From an uncultured Oscillospiraceae bacterium (GTDB taxonomy: Bacteria > Bacillota > Clostridia > Oscillospirales > Acutalibacteraceae): a stretch of DNA of 18,744 nucleotides. The stretch is taken from contig CABUAS010000031.1 of the NCBI GenBank assembly GCA_902489595.1, forward strand, positions 1-18,744, in the 5' to 3' direction. Below the pieces are notes generated by a model. It saw nothing but the letters and a program-made list of their open reading frames with translations. It ran no database searches and was not told where the DNA came from. The position numbers were made by a program, and so were the translations under genes. Shown here piece by piece: positions 7,323-12,147 of the stretch. Each line of letters begins with the position of its first letter. Within the stretch, counting starts at the first letter, position 1.

Positions 7323-7351
7323 TTGACGAATTTGACAAGAAGTGCTATAAT
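7323..7351 (+). promoter_or_regulatory. Strong sigma-A promoter of the epimerase-like gene
   Basis: TTGACG (7323-7328), a 17-bp spacer, then a perfect TATAAT (7346-7351) with an extended -10 TGC directly before it. Transcription is expected from about 7358, giving a 37-nt leader. Confidence 0.85.
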
Positions 7352-7394
7352 ATTTTAGAAAAAATTAATAATTAAATGTATGGGGGTACATATA

Positions 7395-8438
7395 ATGAAA
7401 GTTCTTATGATTGGCGGTACAGGCCTTCTCGGTTCTGCTGCTGCTCAGATTTTTGTTGATCGTGGACATGAGATTAAAACTCTTGCTCTTCCTCCTCTTC
7501 CACAGGGCGCTCCGCTTCCTAAAGAGATGGAAATTATGTTCCAGGATGCAAACAAGCTTACAGACGATGAAATGATCGAATTAATGAAGGGCTACGATAT
7601 GTTCGTATTCGCAACAGGCGTTGACGAAAGAGTTGAATTCCCGGCTCCTGTTTACGATGCATATTACAAGTACAACATTGCTCCTCTTGAAAGATATCTG
7701 CCTCTTGCTAAAAAAGCAGGTATGAAGGGCGCTGTTGTATGCGGCTCGTACTTCGCTTGGCTTGCTAACCACCGTCCTGATATGGATCTTTGCTCAAAGC
7801 ATCCTTATATCAGAAGCCGTGTTGAGCAGGAAAAGGTTTGCGAAAAGTATTCAGATAAAGATTTCCAGGTTGGCGTTCTTGAGCTTCCTTACATCTTCGG
7901 CACACAGCCGGGCAGAAAGCCGGTTTGGGTTATCCTTATCGAACAGCTTCAGAGATTTGAAAAGATGCCGTTCACAATGTATCCGGCAGGCGGTACTGCA
8001 ATGCTTACAGTTCGCCAGGTTGGTGAATCAATGGTAGGCGCTGCTGAGCAGGCTTATGAAAACGCGTCAAAGGGCGAAGGTAAGTATCGTGCATACGGCA
8101 TTTCCTGCTACAACCTTACATGGAGAGAATTCCTCAAAATCGTTTACCGTGCTATGGACGGTATTCAGGACAGAAAGATTGTTGACGTTCCTAAGTGGAC
8201 CTTCCAGGCTTTCGGTCTTGTAATGCGCAAGGATTATGCAAAGAGAAATGTTGACTCGGGTATTGACCCTGTAGGCCTTGCTGATATTATGGGTATGAAC
8301 CTCTTCATTCCTACAGATGATTGTAAGGAACTTGGCTGCACACCTGATGATATTGAAAAGGCTATCTTTGACTCAATCGCACTTTCAAAGGCTGCATTTG
8401 AGGGTAAGGCAAAACTCGTTGAAATGAAAGGCGAGTAA
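7395..8438 (+). CDS. NAD(P)-binding epimerase/dehydratase-like protein (atypical SDR)
   Basis: A 347-residue protein of the extended/atypical short-chain dehydrogenase superfamily. The N-terminal Rossmann motif is clear: MKVLMIGGTGLLGSAAA, matching GxxGxxG at residues 7-13. The middle reads KGAVVCGSYFAWL, where the family has its active-site serine region, and then HPYIRSRVEQEK, so the usual YxxxK dyad appears as Y138-xxx-R142. The C-terminal half (FTMYPAGGTAMLTVRQVGESM, then TWREFLK) resembles the substrate-binding half of NAD-dependent epimerases. Start choice: ATG 7395 lies 8 nt after GGGGG (7382-7386); an upstream in-frame ATG at 7380 lies before that site and is rejected. The gene is monocistronic, has a strong promoter and its own terminator, and uses many C-ending codons, suggesting high expression. 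The substrate is unknown. Confidence 0.85.
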   Translation: MKVLMIGGTGLLGSAAAQIFVDRGHEIKTLALPPLPQGAPLPKEMEIMFQDANKLTDDEMIELMKGYDMFVFATGVDERVEFPAPVYDAYYKYNIAPLERYLPLAKKAGMKGAVVCGSYFAWLANHRPDMDLCSKHPYIRSRVEQEKVCEKYSDKDFQVGVLELPYIFGTQPGRKPVWVILIEQLQRFEKMPFTMYPAGGTAMLTVRQVGESMVGAAEQAYENASKGEGKYRAYGISCYNLTWREFLKIVYRAMDGIQDRKIVDVPKWTFQAFGLVMRKDYAKRNVDSGIDPVGLADIMGMNLFIPTDDCKELGCTPDDIEKAIFDSIALSKAAFEGKAKLVEMKGE

Positions 8439-8456
8439 TTTAAAGTAAATTAATTT

Positions 8457-8488
8457 AGCGGTGGACAAAAGTCTACCGCTATTTTTTT
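8457..8488 (+). terminator. Rho-independent terminator of the epimerase-like gene
   Basis: AGCGGTGGAC (8457-8466) pairs with GTCTACCGCT (8471-8480), ten pairs with one G-U, over an AAAA loop, followed by ATTTTTTTG. Confidence 0.9.
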
Positions 8489-8499
8489 GTGTAAATTTG

Positions 8500-8528
8500 T
8501 CGTAGGGGAGGGTCTCTGTGCCCTCCCG
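8500..8528 (+). repeat. Palindromic intergenic repeat unit, GTCTC type
   Basis: Begins TCGTAGGG; GGGAGGG (8506-8512) pairs with CCCTCCC (8521-8527) around TCTCTGTG. This is the cleanest example of the GTCTC-type unit in the window, lying between a terminator and the next promoter. Confidence 0.7.
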
Positions 8529-8560
8529 TCAATTTTTTATATTAAAACTTTAAAAAACTC

Positions 8561-8589
8561 TTGACATATATTATTGAATGCAGTATTAT
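8561..8589 (+). promoter_or_regulatory. Sigma-A promoter of the GntR/ABC operon
   Basis: A perfect TTGACA (8561-8566), a 17-bp spacer and TATTAT (8584-8589); transcription expected from about 8596. Confidence 0.85.
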
Positions 8590-8610
8590 TGTGTTAGTTA
8601 AGTAATACAG
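8583..8610 (+). promoter_or_regulatory. Candidate operator for the GntR regulator
   Basis: GTATTA (8583-8588) and TAATAC (8603-8608) are perfect inverted repeats. A second, tighter imperfect dyad is GTGTTA (8591-8596) with the same TAATAC. Both overlap the -10 element or the start of transcription, where a repressor would block RNA polymerase. YtrA-type GntR proteins commonly control their own operon through such dyads; binding here is inference. Confidence 0.45.
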
Positions 8611-8626
8611 TTAAGGAGGATTAAAA

Positions 8627-9007
8627 ATGGAATATCAATTTGACAACGACAAACCGATTTATCTGCAGATGGTGGAACTTATAAAAAAAGAAATCATATC
8701 GGGCAGGTTGAAATCTGGTGAAAAAATGCCGTCAGTGCGTGAACTTGCCGTTCAGGCAAAGGTAAATCCTAATACGGTTCAGAAAGCACTTGCCGAGCTT
8801 GAGCGGTGCGGATTAATCTACACTGAGCGCACAAACGGCAAATTTGTAACGGAAAATCAATCAATAATCAAAGCGTACCGTGACGGTATTATCAACGAAA
8901 AAGTTGAATCTTTTTTGAAGGATATGATTCATATCGGTGTAAGCGAAGACGAAATCAGGGAATATCTTGACAGCAAGAAAGGAATGTTTGAATGTGAAAT
9001 TGCTTGA
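8627..9007 (+). CDS. GntR-family transcriptional regulator, YtrA subfamily
   Basis: A 126-residue DNA-binding repressor of the short YtrA subfamily. The N-terminal winged helix-turn-helix is textbook: PIYLQMVELIKKEIISGRLKSG, then MPSVRELAVQAKVNPNTVQKAL and the wing YTERTNGKFVTE. Only ~50 residues follow, predicted helical (ESFLKDMIHIGVSEDEIREYL), too small for the ligand domains of FadR or HutC types but right for YtrA. ATG 8627 follows AAGGAGG. The stop codon overlaps the start of the ABC ATPase gene. Subfamily members control ABC transporters encoded beside them, often in response to cell-wall-active compounds. It probably represses its own operon through the dyads at 8583-8608. Confidence 0.93.
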   Translation: MEYQFDNDKPIYLQMVELIKKEIISGRLKSGEKMPSVRELAVQAKVNPNTVQKALAELERCGLIYTERTNGKFVTENQSIIKAYRDGIINEKVESFLKDMIHIGVSEDEIREYLDSKKGMFECEIA

Positions 9008-9689
9008 ATGTAAAAATCTGTCTAAAAGCTTTGATGATAAAGTAGTTCTGAAAAATATAAATCTGTCTGTTGACGGCGGCAGAATTGTCGGTCTGCTCGG
9101 TAAAAACGGTCAGGGCAAAACAACTCTTATCAAGCTTATTAATGATTTGCTTACACCTACAGACGGTGAGGTGCTGATAAACGGCAGAAAACCCGGCATT
9201 GAAAGCAAGAAAATTATATCTTATCTTCCTGAGAGAACTTATCTTGATAAGGATATGACCGTTCGGCAGGAAATCACCTTTTTCAGCGAGTTTTATGATA
9301 ATTTCAACGTTGAGCGTGCATATAATCTGCTTGAAAAACTCGGTCTTGATGCAAATCAGAAATTATCCAAAATGTCAAAGGGTATGCAGGAAAAGGTGCA
9401 GTTAGTCCTTGTTATGGCAAGAGATGCCGAACTATATATACTCGATGAACCTCTCGGCGGTGTTGATCCTGCCTCAAGAGATTATATCCTTGATACAATT
9501 CTTTCAAACTTCTGCGAAGGCGCAAGCATTATTGTTTCAACGCACCTTATTGCCGATGTTGAGCGTATTCTTGACGAAGTAATATTTATTGATAAGGGTG
9601 AAATTGTTTTGCACGAGCTTGCCGATAATTTAAGAACAAAGCAGAATGCAAGCATTGATGAAATTTTCAGGAGGACCTTCAGATGCTGA
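8994..9689 (+). CDS. ABC transporter ATP-binding protein (YtrB-like)
   Basis: A 231-residue ABC ATPase that would power the permease encoded next. Walker A is GKNGQGKTT, the signature region reads KMSKGMQEKVQL in place of LSGGQ (a form usual in this branch), Walker B is LYILDEPLGGVDP, and the switch histidine is in IVSTHL. Start choice: GTG 8994, with GAAAGGA at 8977-8983, gives MKLLECKNLSKSF, the normal beginning of the domain. A longer in-frame reading from TTG 8967 lacks a ribosome binding site and adds residues encoded inside the GntR gene. The gene overlaps the regulator by 14 bp and the permease by 7 bp, so the three proteins are probably made together. The cargo is unknown. Confidence 0.92.
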   Translation: MKLLECKNLSKSFDDKVVLKNINLSVDGGRIVGLLGKNGQGKTTLIKLINDLLTPTDGEVLINGRKPGIESKKIISYLPERTYLDKDMTVRQEITFFSEFYDNFNVERAYNLLEKLGLDANQKLSKMSKGMQEKVQLVLVMARDAELYILDEPLGGVDPASRDYILDTILSNFCEGASIIVSTHLIADVERILDEVIFIDKGEIVLHELADNLRTKQNASIDEIFRRTFRC

Positions 9690-10477
9690 AAAAATTATTG
9701 AAATATGATTTTAAGTGGATTTATAAAGTTGTTGCAGTGTTTTATGCACTTGCTGTATTCTTTGCATTGCTTTCATTCGGGCTGTCAAAGGTTGAAAATT
9801 CAACGCTGTTCAGCGTGCTTGCACAGATTTCGTGCGGTTTTACCGTAGCAATGGTTGCAAACTGTATAGTGAATTCAATTATGCGCTCGTGGGTAAGATT
9901 CCGCAATAATATGTTTAAAGATGAGTCTTATCTCACGCATACGCTTCCCGTATCTCGGCATACAGTTTTTCTGTCAAAAACACTTTCTGCGCTTATCTGC
10001 ACATTTATATCAACTGCTGTTTCGGCGGCAAGTATTATTCTTTGCTATTACAATAATGCTGTGATTAAAGAAAGCGTAAAATCAATGCTTGATTCACTGG
10101 CAGATGCGTTCGGCGTTTCAAAAGCAGTTGTACTTGCGTTTCTTGCTTTTATAGTTTTTCTTGAAATAATGTTTATTCTTCTTGCCGGATATAACGGTAT
10201 GATTTTAGGCCATAAGTCAAATAAAAAGAAAATGGTAAAAAGCATTATAATCGGTTTTGCCATTTATATTGCATTCAATATTCTTACAGTCGGAATAATC
10301 TGTATTGCAGGCGCTTTTGATGACAGGATTATGAAAATAATTAATTCTTCTGACGTTGTACCCGTTTCAGCCGTCAAAGTGTGCCTTGTTCTTGCCGTTA
10401 TCGTTTATACGGTTTATAATATTGCGCTGTATATAATCGGAAGCAAATGCCTTGAAAAAGGTGTAAACATAGATTAA
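9683..10477 (+). CDS. ABC transporter permease
   Basis: A 264-residue integral membrane protein with about six hydrophobic spans, at roughly 18-36, 45-65, 98-120, 145-170, 185-208 and 232-255. The cytoplasmic loop after span 2 has FRNNMFKDESYLTHTLPVSRHT; the pattern THTLPVS is common in ABC-2-like permeases linked to YtrA regulators. The basic N-terminus (MLKKLLKYDFKWIYK) fits an inside location. ATG 9683 follows AGGAGG (9670-9675) within the end of the ATPase gene. It would pair with the ATPase as an exporter or membrane-stress transporter. No substrate can be named from sequence. Terminator at 10517-10550. Confidence 0.88.
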   Translation: MLKKLLKYDFKWIYKVVAVFYALAVFFALLSFGLSKVENSTLFSVLAQISCGFTVAMVANCIVNSIMRSWVRFRNNMFKDESYLTHTLPVSRHTVFLSKTLSALICTFISTAVSAASIILCYYNNAVIKESVKSMLDSLADAFGVSKAVVLAFLAFIVFLEIMFILLAGYNGMILGHKSNKKKMVKSIIIGFAIYIAFNILTVGIICIAGAFDDRIMKIINSSDVVPVSAVKVCLVLAVIVYTVYNIALYIIGSKCLEKGVNID

Positions 10478-10481
10478 TATT

Positions 10482-10512
10482 TCGTTGGGTGCGGCGTCTT
10501 CGACGCACGAGT
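10482..10512 (+). repeat. Divergent palindromic repeat unit
   Basis: TTCGTTGGG followed by GTGCGGCGTC, a short loop and GACGCAC. The outline resembles TTCGTAGGG...: a diverged member of the local repeat family, or an unrelated inverted repeat. A related core (GCGTCCCCGACGCAC) occurs at about 17506-17519. Confidence 0.4.
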
Positions 10513-10516
10513 ACAA

Positions 10517-10550
10517 AAAAACAGTGCCGAATTAAATCAGCACTGTTTTT
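10517..10550. terminator. Bidirectional terminator between the ABC permease and the 6S RNA candidate
   Basis: AAAAACAGTGC (10517-10527) and GCACTGTTTTT (10540-10550) form an 11-bp stem with T runs on both strands. It ends the ABC operon on the plus strand and the rod-shaped RNA on the minus strand. Confidence 0.88.
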
Positions 10551-10560
10551 ATTTTTTATT

Positions 10561-10757
10561 AATCCGCACATCCGCCGACGCCGTGAATAACCTGCTGTTA
10601 AACGCAGGTGGGTTTTATCCGCCATACTTTGTGCTCCCAGCGTCCGTATCATTCAAAGATGATAGGGGAGGTCTGCATACCCATAGAGCGAGGCTAAATC
10701 CCTGTAAAAAAATTGTTCGGGTTACTAAGGCTGTCGGTTATCGAGATGCGCAGACTT
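10561..10757 (-). ncRNA. ssrS: 6S RNA candidate (SsrS)
   Basis: A ~196-nt RNA with the length and rod shape of 6S RNA, which binds the sigma-A RNA polymerase holoenzyme. Its ends pair: AGUCUGCGCAUC (10756-10745) with GAUGUGCGGAUU (10572-10561), twelve pairs including G-U. After a small internal loop, CCGAC-A-GCC (10737-10729) pairs with GGCGUCGG (10582-10575), leaving one bulged A. A large open central region follows, with a small CCUGC/GCAGG hairpin on its 3' side. An apical arm has CUCCC/GGGAG and UAUCAU/AUGAUA stems. The minus strand is supported by a promoter (10768-10796) and a terminator directly behind the 3' end. I name it from architecture, not a covariance-model hit; a rod of this kind also folds on the opposite strand, so strand and class are likely, not proven. 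Confidence 0.6.
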
Positions 10758-10767
10758 AAAACAAATT

Positions 10768-10796
10768 ATCTTACTGTTCGACATTCTCGGGGTCAA
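10768..10796 (-). promoter_or_regulatory. Promoter of the 6S RNA candidate, overlapping the DUF1292 stop codon
   Basis: On the minus strand TTGACC (10796-10791), a 17-bp spacer and TAAGAT (10773-10768). The TAA of the -10 element is the stop codon of the DUF1292 gene. RNA would start near 10761-10757, just before the closing stem. Confidence 0.55.
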
Positions 10797-11097
10797 AATA
10801 TTCAACCTCGAATTTTTCTTCAACCATTTTCATAAGAATGTCTGAAACTTCGTTGTATTCATTTTCATTCTCAATTTCAGCAAGGTATTCATCGCCGTTT
10901 TCTTCGAGAACTTTAAGAATAATCACTTCATAGTCCGCCTCAACGATTTCTTCAGCATCATCACGGTACTCCGTGATAGCAACGTAAGCATTGCCGCCGT
11001 TTTCATATCTTTCAAGAAGCTCAAACAAAATTTCCTCGCCGTTATCATCGGTAACGGAAATAATATCGGGCTCGTAATAATCCTTCTCGTTATCCAT
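10771..11097 (-). CDS. DUF1292 family protein (YrzB-like)
   Basis: A 108-residue, very acidic protein of the DUF1292 family, common in Firmicutes and without a known biochemical function. It has the family pattern of strands such as DIISVTDDNGEEILFELLERY followed by NAYVAITEY and YEVIILKVLEENGDEYLAEIE, with a C-terminal helix rich in Glu. There is no signal peptide or membrane span. ATG 11097 follows GGGAG on the minus strand, and a strong promoter lies at 11128-11156. In other Firmicutes the gene usually sits in an alaS-yrzL-ruvX cluster; here it is alone. Its last codons carry the promoter of the 6S RNA candidate, which is transcribed in the same direction. Confidence 0.88.
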   Translation of the reverse strand: MDNEKDYYEPDIISVTDDNGEEILFELLERYENGGNAYVAITEYRDDAEEIVEADYEVIILKVLEENGDEYLAEIENENEYNEVSDILMKMVEEKFEVEYFDPENVEQ

Positions 11098-11127
11098 TAT
11101 AATTCACTCCCTTTTTAAGTTAGTATC

Positions 11128-11156
11128 ATTATAATATCAAAATGCCGTTTCGTCAA
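11128..11156 (-). promoter_or_regulatory. Sigma-A promoter of the DUF1292 gene
   Basis: On the minus strand TTGACG (11156-11151), a 17-bp spacer and a perfect TATAAT (11133-11128). It is divergent from the structured-RNA promoter at 11252-11280. Confidence 0.85.
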
Positions 11157-11251
11157 TAGTAATATATTGCTTAAATACTGCTATAATATACAAATTTCAC
11201 CATTTTATGTATATTGTGCATAAATATTTTTAAAAATGTTGAAAAAAACTA

Positions 11252-11280
11252 TTGACAAATGATAAATTGTATGCTATTAT
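11252..11280 (+). promoter_or_regulatory. Strong promoter of the unassigned structured RNA
   Basis: A perfect TTGACA (11252-11257), a 17-bp spacer and TATTAT (11275-11280), with an extended -10 TGC directly before it. The predicted first base (about 11287) is exactly the first base of an 8-bp hairpin. Confidence 0.85.
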
Positions 11281-11339
11281 TTAGATGAACTTAAGAGATA
11301 GATAGTTTAAGTTCAGGTTACGAAAGGAGGCTTTGTCCG

Positions 11340-11387
11340 ATGGAATTAGAACCAGGTCAGACAAACGCCTGCAAAGTATTCGGGTAA
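11340..11387 (+). CDS. Possible 15-codon ORF inside the structured RNA
   Basis: ATG at 11340 lies 9 nt after AAAGGAGG (11323-11330), a very strong ribosome binding site, and opens MELEPGQTNACKVFG before TAA. It overlaps the 5' arms of two helices of the RNA, so translation and folding would compete. It could be a leader peptide or a chance reading; no homologue is known to me. Confidence 0.25.
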   Translation: MELEPGQTNACKVFG

Positions 11388-11650
11388 TATAACGGATTAT
11401 CGTATCGGCAGCATCTGATATAATTTCAGATAACGGATACACGCAAACGCAATTATAAAAGTTATAGCAGGGAACCGAAAAAAGAATACCACAGGCGTGT
11501 TAAAAATTGAATTTAAAAGATATATAATTATATGTTCAGCCTTTCCTGCACAGGCTTTGAAGGTTATCTTCAAAATATTTGATATAAGGTGAAACCAATG
11601 CAGTATTAACTGATAATATTTCATAAAAATATATTTTCGAGGTGATCCCC

Positions 11651-11683
11651 ATGTTAAGGGCATTCATTGTATCAAGAAAATAA
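11651..11683 (+). CDS. Possible 10-codon ORF inside the structured RNA
   Basis: GAGGTGATCC (11639-11648) is fully complementary to the conserved 3' end of 16S rRNA, and ATG 11651 follows, reading MLRAFIVSRK and TAA. Spacing is somewhat short. The same transcript has two still shorter starts, ATGCAGTATTAA at 11598 and ATGTACTAA at 11702, each with an AAGGTG or AGAGGT upstream. Confidence 0.2.
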   Translation: MLRAFIVSRK

Positions 11684-11766
11684 TTATGAGAGGTCAGTCC
11701 GATGTACTAAGTAGTTTTTACACATAACTTTTTTAAAATCAAATAAATTTAATAATATGTCAAATG

Positions 11767-11804
11767 CTCCTCACGGTTTCGCTGTGGGGAGTTTATTGTT
11801 GCTT
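11767..11804 (+). terminator. Terminator of the structured RNA
   Basis: CTCCTCAC (11767-11774) pairs with GTGGGGAG (11784-11791), eight pairs with one G-U, followed by TTTATTGTTGCTTT. The T run is interrupted, so termination may be partial. It separates this transcript from the valS promoter 31 bp further on. Confidence 0.7.
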
Positions 11805-11834
11805 TAATACAGACAAATTATATATTCAATACTC

Positions 11835-11863
11835 TTGACAAACTTTTCTTTATTTGTTAATAT
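11835..11863 (+). promoter_or_regulatory. Sigma-A promoter of the valS T-box transcript
   Basis: A perfect TTGACA (11835-11840), a 17-bp spacer and TAATAT (11858-11863), with transcription from about 11870. Confidence 0.75.
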
Positions 11864-11869
11864 ATTTTC

Positions 11870-12110
11870 ATATTGAACGGCTATGATAAAGAGGAGTATT
11901 CTGTGTCCTTTTTCCAGAGAGCAGGCGGTGGGTGAAAGCCTGTAAAAGAGCAGAAGAAGGTAGCTTTTGAGCCGGCAGGGTGAATTTTCAGTAGTCCTGC
12001 CCGTATGCCTGCGTTAAAGGTTAGAGCGGCACAGATTTCTGTGCAATTTGAGTGGTACCACGGAAACAGTATGCTTTCGTCTCATTGAGGCGAAAGCGTT
12101 TTTTGTTTTT
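11870..12110 (+). promoter_or_regulatory. T-box leader specific for valine tRNA
   Basis: A leader RNA that senses uncharged tRNA-Val and lets transcription continue into valS when charging is low. The antiterminator T-box reads UGGUACC (12053-12059) within GAGUGGUACCACGG; the UGGU bulge fits a tRNA ending ACCA. Stem I is at about 11890-11985, and the likely specifier codon is GUA (11960-11962, in GAAGGUAGC), a valine codon followed by the expected purine. The alternative terminator is at 12073-12110. Identity is supported both by the motif and by the valS gene downstream. Confidence 0.93.
12073..12110 (+). terminator. Regulated terminator of the valS T-box
   Basis: GCTTTCGTCTC (12073-12083) pairs with GAGGCGAAAGC (12087-12097), eleven pairs with one G-U and a 3-nt loop, followed by GTTTTTTGTTTTT. 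It competes with the antiterminator that contains the T-box sequence. Confidence 0.9.
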
Positions 12111-12147
12111 GTAAATACTGTTAATACTATTTTCAGGAGATGATTTT

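Larger units (their letters stand above)
11287..11804 (+). ncRNA. Unassigned structured RNA, about 515 nt
   Basis: No normal gene lies between 11098 and 12147, yet a near-consensus promoter at 11252-11280 and a terminator at 11767-11804 define a transcript. It starts with a perfect hairpin, GAACUUAA (11287-11294) with UUAAGUUC (11307-11314). A central domain has nested pairings in the right order: ACGCCUG (11365-11371) with CAGGCGU (11492-11498); GUAUUC (11376-11381) with GAAUAC (11484-11489); UAUAAC (11388-11393) with GUUAUA (11461-11466); GUAUC (11402-11406) with GAUAC (11436-11440); AUCUGA (11413-11418) with UCAGAU (11426-11431). Two further hairpins lie at 11538-11556 and 11557-11573. It does not show RNase P, tmRNA, SRP or common riboswitch core sequences. 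It could be a large structured RNA class (raiA, ROOL or OLE type are possibilities I cannot test) or a new one. Confidence 0.6.

Noticed and set aside
10398..10652. 84-codon minus-strand open frame over the terminator and 6S candidate
   Set aside because: It crosses a strong terminator and the structured RNA; composition is arginine-rich and unlike the real genes, and no ribosome binding site is seen.
10561..10757. 6S RNA read on the plus strand
   Set aside because: A plus-strand fragment (GGGTTACTAAGGCTG) faintly resembles the 3' half of E. coli 6S RNA, but promoter and terminator both fit the minus strand. Kept as a caveat only.
11166..11188. Plus-strand TATAAT near 11181 as a promoter
   Set aside because: No -35 element at an acceptable distance; the promoter at 11252-11280 explains the transcript better.
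11397..11663. 88-codon minus-strand open frame over the structured-RNA region
   Set aside because: It has no ribosome binding site or recognisable domain, and it runs antisense to a transcript with good promoter, helices and terminator. The frame is likely chance in AT-rich DNA.
11287..11804. RNase P RNA, tmRNA or group I/II intron
   Set aside because: The conserved cores (GAGGAAAGTCC, the tmRNA acceptor ends, intron domain V or P/Q/R/S) are not found.
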